Below, in pieces: positions 26,653-34,707 of a stretch of DNA of 64,000 nucleotides. Both the position numbers and the translations under genes were made by a program. The stretch lies in NCBI RefSeq assembly GCF_007096385.1, contig NZ_VJWL01000003.1, forward strand, positions 124,001-188,000, written 5' to 3'. The stretch is from Aliidiomarina halalkaliphila (GTDB lineage: Bacteria; Pseudomonadota; Gammaproteobacteria; Enterobacterales; Alteromonadaceae). How positions within the stretch are numbered: position 1 is the stretch's first letter; each line of letters begins with the position of its first letter. The notes under the pieces are model-generated. The model ran no database searches. It was not told the origin of the DNA and saw only the letters and a list, made by a program, of their open reading frames with translations.

Positions 26653-27225
26653 ATGGCAACGGCAAAATCGTTTGGTCACGCGGTGCTTTTGGGGTTCCAC
26701 GGGTGCTTGTTATATTTCATGTCCGTATCTCCCGTGCACGCTAATGCAGAACAAATGGCGCGCCAGTGCCTTAATGATTTCGAAATGTTCCAAATTTATT
26801 ATGACCGCCGCGATGATCAACACCGCGAGTTGAGGACAGAAGAACGGCAGATTTTAACGCGTCATGAGCGGATGCAGCGGGATGGAGAGCGTTTGTTAGC
26901 GGAGATTGAAGCCTTAATTCCTTGTGTTAATCGCGACCGTGCTTGCCGGGCACAGTATGACGAGAAAATCGAGATGGCTGAGCGTCACCAGTCCCGTGAA
27001 CAGGCATTGCGAAATGAAGCAATTAACTTGAGAAGTCGGATTCAGGAGTTCAATAACGCGGGTGGTGCCCTGCAGGAACGTCGCGAGAAGGCTATTGATG
27101 CGTGCCAACGTCCTGTGATGTTTTATGTTTTATCGGCGGACGTATGGCGAAAGGTGTGCCGGGATTACCATATCCGCCCAGATTTTTTTGAAGCCCGAAT
27201 TGGCCTGCCTTTTCCGTGTGAATAG
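26653..27225 (+). CDS. Periplasmic coiled-coil protein, paralogue 2
   Basis: Protein of 190 residues with a signal peptide (LGFHGCLLYFMSVSPVHANA) and a charged alpha-helical mature part. It matches the gene just upstream in layout: ARQCLNDF near the mature N-terminus, a long RE-rich helix, a pair of cysteines (CVNRDRAC), a second helix and a final DACQ segment. Both probably form periplasmic helical hairpins held by disulfides. The family is unknown to me. The two genes lie 79 bp apart on one strand and may form an operon. Confidence 0.65.
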   Translation: MATAKSFGHAVLLGFHGCLLYFMSVSPVHANAEQMARQCLNDFEMFQIYYDRRDDQHRELRTEERQILTRHERMQRDGERLLAEIEALIPCVNRDRACRAQYDEKIEMAERHQSREQALRNEAINLRSRIQEFNNAGGALQERREKAIDACQRPVMFYVLSADVWRKVCRDYHIRPDFFEARIGLPFPCE

Positions 27226-27228
27226 CTT

Positions 27229-27350
27229 TCGCAAGACCCCGGAAAAGAGTTTTACGGGGCCTCTCGCCAATGCCGCGCCCGATGAAAGAGCAGCGGTTAT
27301 GCGCTTTCTAGACCCAGCTCAATCAATACAACGGGTTTGCCGATTCTGTT
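27229..27350 (+). pseudogene. Remnant of a SnoaL-like gene (C-terminal piece)
   Basis: In the frame FRKTPEKSFTGPLANA, followed by AVMRFLDPAQSIQ, this stretch matches the C-terminal part of the intact SnoaL-like protein encoded downstream (TRKDTEKSFTAPFAHAWT and KVTKFFQYTDTVLIQ). The DNA is also alike, for example GGAAAAGAG-TTTTACGG. There is no matching N-terminus in front of it: the upstream coiled-coil gene ends immediately before. It is therefore a truncated duplicate left by a partial tandem duplication. Confidence 0.65.
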
Positions 27351-27410
27351 GTTCCTGCACTATCTAAACTAAGCTTATGTCATGGTAAATCAGAGCAAGG
27401 AGCAATCGAA

Positions 27411-27800
27411 TTGAGCAACAATAAAGATATGATCAAAGATTTATATGCAAAATTTGCAGCGGGTGATGTGCCCGGCGCAATGGCTAATTTTCATGAAGAA
27501 ATAGAGTGGACCGAAGCAGAAGGTTCACCTGAAGCCGGTACTTATATCGGTCCGCAATCGGTGATTGAAAATATATTCGCGAAAATCGGTGAAGAATGGG
27601 CGAGTTACCGGGTGGAACCACACACCTTTGTCGCCGAAGGGGATATGGTCATTGCGCTCGGTGAGTACAGTGGCACTCGCAAAGACACGGAAAAGAGCTT
27701 TACGGCGCCTTTCGCCCATGCCTGGACCCTGAAAAATGGCAAAGTCACCAAATTCTTCCAGTATACCGATACGGTGCTGATTCAAGCGGTGTTGAATTAA
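27411..27800 (+). CDS. SnoaL-like (NTF2 fold) protein
   Basis: Protein of 129 residues with an NTF2-like cone-shaped fold: MIKDLYAKFAAGD, then AMANFHEEIEWTEAEG and HAWTLKNGKVTKFFQYTDT, the usual SnoaL-like closing pattern. Such proteins are small cyclases, isomerases or binding proteins; the substrate is not predictable. Start is TTG at 27411, with AAGGAG upstream. A truncated copy of its own C-terminal region lies about 100 bp upstream (27229-27350). It is monocistronic and followed by a family A palindrome. Confidence 0.8.
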   Translation: MSNNKDMIKDLYAKFAAGDVPGAMANFHEEIEWTEAEGSPEAGTYIGPQSVIENIFAKIGEEWASYRVEPHTFVAEGDMVIALGEYSGTRKDTEKSFTAPFAHAWTLKNGKVTKFFQYTDTVLIQAVLN

Positions 27801-27821
27801 CTAAAGAAGGACGCACCTAAT

Positions 27822-27888
27822 GCAACGTGTTGGCAGCGAAATTGCCAACTGTGATCCAACCCTGAGCCAACCCAACGCACCGCGTTGG
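27822..27888. repeat. Family A palindromes (two units)
   Basis: CCAACGC-ACC-GCGTTGG (27872-27888) is a perfect 7-bp-arm palindrome, preceded by a degenerate partner with CAACGTGTTGGCAGC at about 27823. Family A elements recur at 31,040-31,150, 31,993-32,044 and 34,623-34,687, always between genes. Shared flanks such as GGCAGCG support common descent. Confidence 0.6.
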
Positions 27889-28003
27889 CAGCGCCCTGTC
27901 AGCCCCGTGTCACCCCCCTGTCAGACAAATGACGTTACCGTGTCGTGGTGTGTATTTGTGATTGCATCCAAGCTCATGCTTCCAATCACAAGGAGAGACT
28001 ATT

Positions 28004-28618
28004 ATGCTTTACGACATGAGTATCAATGCAGAACAAGTGCGCGCCCTTCGCGAGAGCCGGGGATGGTCGCAGGAACATTTGGCCGAAGTTGCGGGACTGA
28101 GCTTGCGCACCATTCAACGGGTGGAAGCAGACGGTCGCGGCTCGCGGGAAACCAAGCTGAGTTTAGCGGCCGCTTTTGATGTGCCGCTCGGTCGGCTGTC
28201 GGTTGTCGGGGTCGGAGACGCGGGGCAAGATTCGGCAGTAGGAAAAAGTAGTTTTAGTTTAATGACCATAGGAACGTTTTTTGTTCTGTTGGGTTTAATT
28301 GCCGGTGTTTTTGTTCCCTTATTAGTGGCCGGTTCTGCGGTATTAGTGAGCGGGCTGTCGGTGTATGCCATTGATTATCTCAACGGTATGCGGCGTGCCG
28401 CCGGAATGCCGCCTCTGCTGCCGGATGCCGCGTCTATCTCTGGGTTATCGCTGTTTATCTCCGGGGTAATGGTGGTGCTACTCGGTTTATCCATCAATGG
28501 CGAGTTATGGTGGATGCCTGGAGGCGTTTTGGCAGGCATTGGCTTAGCCGCCTTGCTATGGCCACCGCTGCGCCGCCGCATTATCGGCGGTGAACCCACC
28601 CCACCTTCGGCGGAGTAA
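28004..28618 (+). CDS. XRE-type regulator with membrane helices
   Basis: Protein of 204 residues. An N-terminal Cro/C1-type helix-turn-helix (VRALRESRGWSQEHLAEVAG, then LSLRTIQRVEADG) is followed by four hydrophobic segments (GTFFVLLGLIAGVFVPLLVA and others), so it is probably a membrane-bound transcription regulator. The ATG at 28004 is preceded by AAGGAGAG. Upstream in-frame codons do not look coding. The DNA it controls is unknown. It is followed 16 bp later by the SRAP gene, with which it may be cotranscribed. Confidence 0.75.
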   Translation: MLYDMSINAEQVRALRESRGWSQEHLAEVAGLSLRTIQRVEADGRGSRETKLSLAAAFDVPLGRLSVVGVGDAGQDSAVGKSSFSLMTIGTFFVLLGLIAGVFVPLLVAGSAVLVSGLSVYAIDYLNGMRRAAGMPPLLPDAASISGLSLFISGVMVVLLGLSINGELWWMPGGVLAGIGLAALLWPPLRRRIIGGEPTPPSAE

Positions 28619-28634
28619 CGCTCAAGGATTTTCT

Positions 28635-29213
28635 ATGTGTGGCCGACTCGATGTAAAAGATCATCCCCTGAGCACCTTTGTTTCAGAGCAGTTGGGGTTA
28701 GATTTTCACGTCGCGTCGAATCGGGACCTACGCCCAACGCAAGAGGTACAGGTGATCGGGAGCGAGCACGATCACCTGTATCAATTTTCTGCGCAATGGG
28801 GCATCCAGCCCAAATGGGCGAAACGCATTCTGATTAACGCCCAAGCAGAAAGCGTCGCCACCAAACCTACCTTCAAACAGGCCTTTGCGCAGCACCGCTG
28901 CTTAGTACCTTGCAGTGGCTGGTATGAATGGAAAACTCACGAGGGGTCAACCCGAAAAACTAAGTACCGTTTTGCCGAGGCCAACGAACAGCCGTTGTTT
29001 ATGGCGGGAATTTACTATCCGTACTCGGATCATCCTACTCAGCTTGTCACGCTCACCACAGAACCAACCGCCCAATGTGCGGAATTTCATCACCGTATGC
29101 CATTGCTGATCCGCCCAAGTGAAATAACATTTTGGCTACACAGCGACGTTAATGCGCTGGCGCCGTTGTTAACCGCACCAGAGGATATTGAATTGGTGGT
29201 TGAGACGGCTTGA
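28635..29213 (+). CDS. SRAP-domain protein (YedK/HMCES-like)
   Basis: Protein of 192 residues of the SOS response-associated peptidase family. After removal of Met1 the protein starts with the catalytic cysteine (MCGRLDV), which forms a stable link to abasic sites in single-stranded DNA. Other family motifs are LRPTQEVQV, WGIQPKWA, NAQAES, RCLVPCSGWYEWK and EFHHRMPLLI with the conserved histidine. It shields abasic sites during replication. The ATG at 28635 is fixed by the need for Cys at position 2. No LexA box is obvious. Confidence 0.92.
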   Translation: MCGRLDVKDHPLSTFVSEQLGLDFHVASNRDLRPTQEVQVIGSEHDHLYQFSAQWGIQPKWAKRILINAQAESVATKPTFKQAFAQHRCLVPCSGWYEWKTHEGSTRKTKYRFAEANEQPLFMAGIYYPYSDHPTQLVTLTTEPTAQCAEFHHRMPLLIRPSEITFWLHSDVNALAPLLTAPEDIELVVETA

Positions 29214-29269
29214 CATGACTATACTGGAATCAATAAATCTCATTAGTTACACGGAATAAGGACCATGCC

Positions 29270-29605
29270 ATGTCTGCAGGTGACTGGAAAGATCTATATA
29301 GCGCCGCATGTAGTGGTGATTTAGACCGAGTGAAATATCATATTGGCGCAGGTGTGGATCCGAACTACCAACATCCTGAGATTATGTGTACGCCCCTGGT
29401 GGCTGCCATTATGGCGGGGCATATCGACATCGCCAATTACTTACTCGAGCACGGTGCCGACCCGCATTTACGCTCGGCGATGGTCAATCTCACGCCGCTT
29501 GAGGCTGCCGAACAACAAGGCAATACCGAGCTGCTTTCTCAGCTCGCTGGCGTTGGGGCGAAGCGGCAACGGTCACCATTCTGGAAACGTATTTTTTTAC
29601 GCTAA
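29270..29605 (+). CDS. Ankyrin-repeat protein
   Basis: Protein of 111 residues with about three ankyrin repeats: LYSAACSGDLDRVKYHIGAG, then TPLVAAIMAGHIDIANYLLE and TPLEAAEQQGNTELLSQLAG, each with the GADP-like turn. No signal peptide. Short ankyrin proteins bind other proteins; the partner is not evident. A basic tail (KRQRSPFWKRIFLR) follows the repeats. ATG at 29270. It lies tail-to-tail with the NERD gene, only 3 bp apart. Confidence 0.85.
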   Translation: MSAGDWKDLYSAACSGDLDRVKYHIGAGVDPNYQHPEIMCTPLVAAIMAGHIDIANYLLEHGADPHLRSAMVNLTPLEAAEQQGNTELLSQLAGVGAKRQRSPFWKRIFLR

Positions 29606-29608
29606 CAT

Positions 29609-30571
29609 TTATTTCACTGCGATGCGGGTCACGCTGTAGCAACTGTCGCAGTGGAGCGTAAATACATTCCCTCTTTTCTTAACCTCGGTTTCCTTGTTAT
29701 TACACGTTGAACAAGGTTTCTTGAGCGGGGTGTTACCTCCACAATTCCCACACTTTCCATAATACCCATATCGTCCGGAGTGCGCCGATAAAGGGGTTGT
29801 ATCGCTACAATGTTTACAGGAAACGACGGTGGTGTTGGCATCATGATTGACGGTGCTTGGAGGCGGGGTAACTGAAGAATAAGACTTAGGAACATTAAAC
29901 GGGTTGAGATTAGTAGCTTCGGCAGTTCCGGATTGGTGTCGGAGAATAAAATTACTAATATGCATTAGCTCTTTGGCATTAAAACCCGGGCGAGAATCAA
30001 ATACTTTTCCAACCACTTGATAGAACTTTTTGAAGTCCATGGTTTTGTCGAGTACATCGGTGACAAACTCAGACTTTACAAGTCTACTTGCGACTTCTTG
30101 CGGTGCTCGCGAACGGTCGATTATTGAATCGCTTGAGATAGCACAAAAAACATCGTAGCAACGAGCTCCCAAGCCTTGCTGTATACCGAGGAATGTACCA
30201 ATAACGTCGTAGGTATTGGCGATCAGAAATTGCCTAAGCAACGCGAGTTGCAGCTCGGCCTGTTTGATAGGCGAGGGCATTCCCGACCACTTGTTGTTGT
30301 AACTACGAATCCATTCGCCTTCTTCATTTACAATCACTTGGCCGCGGATACTTTTTGATTCCACGATAATAAAGCCATAGGTGTATATAATGAGATGATC
30401 TATTTGCGCGCGCTCGCCGTCGTGCTCAATAGAAATATCGTTGAGCACCATTACCTTTTCGCTGTTGCGGTAGGCTCTGCGCAGATAAAAAGCGACATCC
30501 TGCTCTTGTTTTATCCCTGCAGCGAGTCGAACGCAGGAGGCGTTCGAAGGGGCCTTTTCCTTAAGTATCAT
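29609..30571 (-). CDS. NERD-domain protein with zinc ribbons
   Basis: Protein of 320 residues. The N-terminal half is a nuclease-related NERD domain (QEQDVAFYLRRAY, then AQIDHLIIYTYGFIIVESKS, with the restriction-like Asp and Glu-x-Lys positions), related to the PD-(D/E)xK fold. The C-terminal part carries cysteine pairs (CSDTTPLSAHSG, CGNCGG and HCDSC) that look like topoisomerase-type zinc ribbons. NERD proteins may act on DNA, but their role is unproven. ATG start at 30571. It is monocistronic, converging on the ankyrin gene. Confidence 0.85.
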   Translation of the reverse strand: MILKEKAPSNASCVRLAAGIKQEQDVAFYLRRAYRNSEKVMVLNDISIEHDGERAQIDHLIIYTYGFIIVESKSIRGQVIVNEEGEWIRSYNNKWSGMPSPIKQAELQLALLRQFLIANTYDVIGTFLGIQQGLGARCYDVFCAISSDSIIDRSRAPQEVASRLVKSEFVTDVLDKTMDFKKFYQVVGKVFDSRPGFNAKELMHISNFILRHQSGTAEATNLNPFNVPKSYSSVTPPPSTVNHDANTTVVSCKHCSDTTPLSAHSGRYGYYGKCGNCGGNTPLKKPCSTCNNKETEVKKRGNVFTLHCDSCYSVTRIAVK

Positions 30572-30726
30572 GCTGTGCTGTCTCAGGTTTGGGACGCCAT
30601 ACTAGGCGACCTCTTTGTTTGTATTTTGAACTTTACTCAGGCTACGAGGTGTTTGCAATCCAAATCTATGCTGCAATAATCGCTTCAACAAAGCTTCTCG
30701 ATTCAACTGATCCCTCACGGAGCCCC

Positions 30727-31023
30727 ATGCGGAAAACCGACAAAAAGCGCGATAACCAGATCATTCAAGCACTGACAGAGGTGTGTGAAGCTTCGAAATT
30801 CGATGTTGATGGTTTTGTTTGGTTAACCCATGCGGTGAATTACCAACGCTTCCCAGAGTCACTAACGATTACTTTAGCGTTTGCAGAATCGACCCCCGAA
30901 AAGTTGTTGTTAGAGGGATTGGAAACCTTGGTGCCGCGCATCCAACTGGCATTAGAGCCGATTGTGGGGCAACAGCTACCGGCGCGACAAATCGAAGCGT
31001 GCTATGAGCACAAACTCCACTAA
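30727..31023 (+). CDS. Conserved hypothetical protein
   Basis: Protein of 98 residues, small, with no clear domain: a basic N-terminus (MRKTDKKRDNQIIQAL), a segment VDGFVWLTHAVNYQRFPES and a C-terminal helix. Similar short proteins annotated as Fis-like or uncharacterised occur in gammaproteobacteria; I cannot name the function. The ATG at 30727 has CGGAG upstream, and the longer reading frame before it has no support. It is divergent from the NERD gene. Confidence 0.6.
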   Translation: MRKTDKKRDNQIIQALTEVCEASKFDVDGFVWLTHAVNYQRFPESLTITLAFAESTPEKLLLEGLETLVPRIQLALEPIVGQQLPARQIEACYEHKLH

Positions 31024-31039
31024 ATGTAATTAGAATCCT

Positions 31040-31150
31040 AGCCAACGCACCGCACATGTAGCGAGACCCTGTCAAATCGTATCCAACGCATCGCGTTGGT
31101 AGGGAGCCCGAATATGTCAGCAGATCTCGAACTAGTGCACTGCGTTGGCT
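31040..31150. repeat. Family A composite palindromic element
   Basis: AGCCAACGCA near 31,040 and TGCGTTGGCT (31,141-31,150) are 10-bp inverted ends around an inner palindrome, CCAACGC-ATC-GCGTTGG (31,083-31,099). This nested arrangement resembles a REP/BIME-type element or a small MITE of about 111 bp. A 19-nt segment, TCAAATCGTAyCCAACGCA, is shared with the element at 31,993. Confidence 0.65.
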
Positions 31151-31237
31151 ACCACAATTTACATCCCATACATTGCCCCCAAGCGATAAAGAGACTAGAT
31201 TTCAAGGAGGATTCCCCCTACCAATGAAGGTCTCGTC

Positions 31238-31975
31238 ATGTTGCGTTTACTTACTGCTTTACTTATTTGTTGTTTCCCTGTTGCTGTTCAGGCGTCGTCG
31301 CTCCCCAGTTTCCCGTTTGTGACCGTAAGTGGGGAAAGCGAGCGTGGGGTTATGCCTGATGAGGCTGTCATCACTTTTCAAATTGTGACCTTTCATGAAA
31401 AATCTGAAAATGCCAGTGCGCAACTGAATCGCACCACACGCCAGGCGTTAGAAGTTTTCGCGGATCACAATATCCCTGACCGTGCTATTACATCCTATGA
31501 AATTTCAAAAAACGAAGTGCGGGAGCGGGATAGCTCCTATAACCAATTGGGGATTATTGGCTATCAATTCCGGCGTAATTTCCAAGTAGAGATTGCGGAT
31601 TTGGATAAGTATTCCGCCATTGTGCTGGCGCTGCTCGATATCGATTACCTTACGTTTCAGCAGAGTTCTTTTGATTCATCCCAGCGGCAGGAAGTAGAAC
31701 TGGAGTTGATCGCAGAAGCGGCCGCCGCGGCAAAACAAAAAGCTGAGCAGATGGCCCAGGGTTTAGGTGTCACAATCGATAGCGTGTTTGCGTTTAACGA
31801 TACCGGATCGTTTGAAGAGTTTTTTGCGACTTTTGGGTTAAACCGCGCCGTGTATGCAGACATGCAGCAAATGCGGACGTCGGCACCACCACCAAGTGTC
31901 GATCAGGAGCTGTTTATTCCCGAGTCCATTCGAATCTACAAACGCGTGAATGTTATTTATAAAGTACAGCCGTAA
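31238..31975 (+). CDS. SIMPL-domain (DUF541) periplasmic protein
   Basis: Protein of 245 residues with a signal peptide (LLTALLICCFPVAVQASS) and a SIMPL domain: FVTVSGESERGVMPDEAVI, then ASAQLNRTTRQALEVF and AEAAAAAKQKAEQMAQGLGV, the characteristic helix. E. coli YggE-type relatives help oxidative-stress survival, and other members form periplasmic or outer-membrane rings; the exact role is unknown. ATG at 31238. It is flanked on both sides by family A repeats, the downstream one forming the likely terminator. Confidence 0.85.
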   Translation: MLRLLTALLICCFPVAVQASSLPSFPFVTVSGESERGVMPDEAVITFQIVTFHEKSENASAQLNRTTRQALEVFADHNIPDRAITSYEISKNEVRERDSSYNQLGIIGYQFRRNFQVEIADLDKYSAIVLALLDIDYLTFQQSSFDSSQRQEVELELIAEAAAAAKQKAEQMAQGLGVTIDSVFAFNDTGSFEEFFATFGLNRAVYADMQQMRTSAPPPSVDQELFIPESIRIYKRVNVIYKVQP

Positions 31976-31992
31976 CCAAGGCACCGCATTGG

Positions 31993-32044
31993 CGGGGGGC
32001 GATCAAATCGTACCCAACGCACCTTCGATAACGGTGCGTTGGGT
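31993..32044. repeat. Family A element and bidirectional terminator-like hairpin
   Basis: ACCCAACGCACC (32,012-32,023) and GGTGCGTTGGGT (32,033-32,044) form a perfect 12-bp stem with a 9-nt loop between two convergent genes. It can act as a hairpin for either direction, with only weak T-runs (TCTATTC). It shares the family A core and the preceding TCAAATCGTA with the element at 31,040. Confidence 0.7.
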
Positions 32045-32057
32045 CTATTCATACCCG

Positions 32058-32678
32058 TTACTTGCTCATAAGCGTCGCATAGCTGTTCATCAGGTTTCGA
32101 TAGTCCGGAATATGATTGGAGAACAACGTACCCAATCCTTCGATATCGTTTCGCCAATCGCGATGCAATTCACAGGCAACGCCAAACCACGTCATCAACT
32201 GAGCACCTGCGTTAGACATCCGGTCTAAGGCCGCGTCGCGCGTCATTTCGTTGAACGTGCCCGATGCATCGGTGACCACGAATACTTCAAACTCTTCGGC
32301 AAGGGCCGAGAGCGTGGGGAAGGCCACACAAACTTCTGTAACTACCCCGGCAATGATCAATTGCTTCTTGCCGGTTGCCTTCACTGCGTTCACGAAGTCT
32401 TCATTATCCCACGCGTTAATCTGTCCTGGGCGCGCAATGTACGGTGCATCTGGGAAAGTTTCTTTTAACTCAGGCACGAGAGGACCATTGGGGCCATCTT
32501 CGAAGCTCGTCGTTAAAATCGTTGGTAGGTTAAAATACTTGGCCAAATCAGCCAACGCCAACACGTTGTTTTTAAATGTATCAGGCTGAATGTCACGCAC
32601 CAGAGATAACAGCCCAGTTTGGTGATCAACCAGCAATACAGCCGCATTGTTTTTGTCTAAACGTGCATAATCTTTCAT
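32058..32678 (-). CDS. Isochorismatase-family hydrolase (YcaC-like)
   Basis: Cysteine hydrolase of 206 residues of the isochorismatase/YcaC type. Catalytic positions are visible: the aspartate in AVLLVDHQTG, a Lys in KATGKKQLI, and VTEVCVAFPT with the nucleophilic Cys. YcaC-like enzymes form octamers and hydrolyse an unknown substrate. The ATG at 32678 with AAGGAA upstream is preferred over 32705. It lies 39 bp after the pirin gene on the same strand, so both probably form one LysR-controlled operon. Confidence 0.88.
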   Translation of the reverse strand: MKDYARLDKNNAAVLLVDHQTGLLSLVRDIQPDTFKNNVLALADLAKYFNLPTILTTSFEDGPNGPLVPELKETFPDAPYIARPGQINAWDNEDFVNAVKATGKKQLIIAGVVTEVCVAFPTLSALAEEFEVFVVTDASGTFNEMTRDAALDRMSNAGAQLMTWFGVACELHRDWRNDIEGLGTLFSNHIPDYRNLMNSYATLMSK

Positions 32679-32717
32679 AACGGATTCCTTATTGCGTCGG
32701 CGCAACGCATTATTTAG

Positions 32718-33587
32718 TTATTGCGCGGGCAGCTCGCCGAAACTGCCCGACTCGAGATCACGAAAAGCGGTGTTAATCTGCTCTTGCGTGTTCATTACAA
32801 AAGGGCCATGCCCTACAACTGGCTCATCAATAGGCTCTCCAGCGGTAATCAGCACACGGGCCGGATTGTTTGCCTCCAAAGTGACGTACTCTCCGTCGTT
32901 GTTAAAGGAGGCGATGGTGGCATCCCGTCCAAGATACTTCTCATTGATGTTCACGGTGCCAGTCAGCACGGTGACCATCAGGTTCCACTCCTTTTTGATC
33001 ACGAGATCTACATGCTCACTGGGTTCGAGTGCTAGATCCATCACCAACATTGGGCTCATCGTTCTAGCGGGGCCACGGAGACCTTTGTATTCACCCGCGA
33101 TCACGCGAAAAGTCGAGTTCAACCCAGAAAACGCCCCTCGGGGGACTTGATCCGAGGTGATGCTTTGATAGCCCGGGCTCATCATTTTGTGGTCTGCAGG
33201 GAGATTTACCCAAAGCTGAACCATCTCCAGCTTTCCACCACTGGCTGCGAACTTTTCACTATGAAACTCTTCATGCAAAATTCCGGACCCTGCCGTCATC
33301 CACTGCACATCGCCAGGCCCGATAACCCCGCCTTGGCCGGTACTATCACGGTGTGCAACTTCGCCGTCGTAGACGATAGTCACGGTTTCAAAGCCCCGAT
33401 GCGGATGTTTGCCGACACCCCGCGGGATTTGCGCAGGGCCGAATACGACCGGACCGGCATAGTCCATCAGTAAAAATGGCGATAGCGCGTCCGCGCCCTG
33501 GTGGTACGAGAACATGGTGCTTACGGGAAAGCCGTTCCCGACCCAGTGGGCTTCTGTCACTGTGTTGATGTTGCGTACTGTTCTCAT
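32718..33587 (-). CDS. Pirin-family protein (quercetinase-like)
   Basis: Bicupin of 289 residues of the pirin family. The N-terminal cupin has the metal-ligand pattern HPHRGFETVTIV (two His), with HEEFHSE further on. Pirins bind iron; bacterial members include quercetin 2,3-dioxygenases and redox sensors. ATG at 33587. It is first in an operon with the YcaC-like hydrolase and divergent from a LysR-type regulator 123 bp away, with a clear inverted repeat between, so LysR control is likely. Confidence 0.88.
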   Translation of the reverse strand: MRTVRNINTVTEAHWVGNGFPVSTMFSYHQGADALSPFLLMDYAGPVVFGPAQIPRGVGKHPHRGFETVTIVYDGEVAHRDSTGQGGVIGPGDVQWMTAGSGILHEEFHSEKFAASGGKLEMVQLWVNLPADHKMMSPGYQSITSDQVPRGAFSGLNSTFRVIAGEYKGLRGPARTMSPMLVMDLALEPSEHVDLVIKKEWNLMVTVLTGTVNINEKYLGRDATIASFNNDGEYVTLEANNPARVLITAGEPIDEPVVGHGPFVMNTQEQINTAFRDLESGSFGELPAQ

Positions 33588-33628
33588 GTGAATTTCTCCT
33601 ACCTTTTATGTTCAGCAAGTGTATATTT

Positions 33629-33684
33629 AGAACGATCGCCTAAAAAGGTGCATAATTAACACGAATCGTTCTGCTTTTAGAACG
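33629..33684. promoter_or_regulatory. LysR-type operator region
   Basis: CGTTCT (33,667-33,672) and AGAACG (33,679-33,684) form an inverted repeat with a 6-bp spacer. The half-site AGAACGAT also occurs at 33,629-33,636, matching ATCGTTCT at 33,665-33,672. The sites lie between the divergent pirin and LysR genes, so they are probable LysR binding sites controlling both. Position and symmetry are seen; regulation is inferred. Confidence 0.65.
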
Positions 33685-33710
33685 GTGTTCACTGGTGGGA
33701 GCGAAGGGGT

Positions 33711-34616
33711 ATGTACGATCTGAACGACTTATTTTATTTCGCCAAAGTGGTGGAGCATCGTGGCTTTGCTCCCGCAGGGCGGGCGTTGAATGTGCCAAAG
33801 TCGAAGTTGAGTCGTCGCGTGCGAAAACTCGAAGATGAGTTGGGTATCAACCTGCTGATTCGCTCTTCTCGGGCGTTTGCCATTACGGATGTCGGACAGC
33901 GTTTTTATGAGCACTGCCAAGCCATGCTGGTGGAAGCGGAAACGGCGTTGGAAACGGTGGCGTCATTGCAATCGGAGCCGAGCGGTACCATTAAGCTCTC
34001 TTGTCCGATTGGCTTGCTCAACTTTCACGTGGGCGAGATGCTTGCGGATTTTATGCAAATGTACCCGAAGGTCACGGTGCATTTAGACGCCACAAACCGT
34101 CGCGTGGATGTTCTTGGGGAAGGATTCGATTTAGCCTTGCGGGTGCGACCGTTTCCGCTCGAGGATAGTGACTTGGTGTTAAAAGTCCTCTCCAGTCGCG
34201 AGCAATGTTTGGTGGCTGCGCCGGCATTGATTGCACAGTATGGGGTGCCGGATTCAGTGCAGGGATTGTCAGAGCTACCGGCCCTTGCGCGAAGTAATCC
34301 AAACGAATCGCATGCATGGTACTTGAATAAAGAAGGAGAGAAAGAACTCAAGGTACCCTTCACACCGCGCTACACCACCACGGATATGCTCGCGTTGAAG
34401 CAAGCGGCCTTAAAGGGGGTGGGGATTGTGCAGTTGCCATCGTTGATGTTAATCGATGAGCTTGCCCGGGGAGATTTAATATCCTTACTCGATGGTTGGT
34501 GTCCGCGCACGGAAGTGATTCATTTGGTGTTCCCATCGCGCCGCGGTATGTTGCCCTCGGTGCGCGCCCTGATCGATTTTCTCGCCGAACGCTATGAACA
34601 AATCAATGAAATCTAA
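33711..34616 (+). CDS. LysR-family transcription regulator
   Basis: LysR-type regulator of 301 residues. The N-terminal winged helix-turn-helix (FYFAKVVEHRGFAPAGRALN, then VPKSKLSRRVRKLEDELG) is followed by the usual substrate-binding effector domain (TIKLSCPIGLLNFHVGEML and so on). It is divergent to the pirin/YcaC operon and probably activates it when a co-inducer binds; the operator-like repeat lies between. ATG at 33711. Family members of this subclass often respond to aromatic or redox-cycling compounds, but the ligand cannot be read. Confidence 0.92.
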   Translation: MYDLNDLFYFAKVVEHRGFAPAGRALNVPKSKLSRRVRKLEDELGINLLIRSSRAFAITDVGQRFYEHCQAMLVEAETALETVASLQSEPSGTIKLSCPIGLLNFHVGEMLADFMQMYPKVTVHLDATNRRVDVLGEGFDLALRVRPFPLEDSDLVLKVLSSREQCLVAAPALIAQYGVPDSVQGLSELPALARSNPNESHAWYLNKEGEKELKVPFTPRYTTTDMLALKQAALKGVGIVQLPSLMLIDELARGDLISLLDGWCPRTEVIHLVFPSRRGMLPSVRALIDFLAERYEQINEI

Positions 34617-34622
34617 AGTACT

Positions 34623-34687
34623 CAACGCATCGCGTTGGCAGCGAGCTCAGTACCTACTCTCAGCCTAGAACCAACGCAGTGCGTTGG
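34623..34687. repeat. Family A palindrome pair
   Basis: CAACGC-ATC-GCGTTG (34,623-34,637) and CCAACGC-AGT-GCGTTGG (34,671-34,687) lie between convergent genes, centres 49 bp apart. The first is followed by GGCAGCGAGCTC, like the flank of the 27.8-kb copy. They may help terminate both converging transcripts. Confidence 0.65.
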
Positions 34688-34707
34688 GTCCGGCATCCAC
34701 TGGTGGG

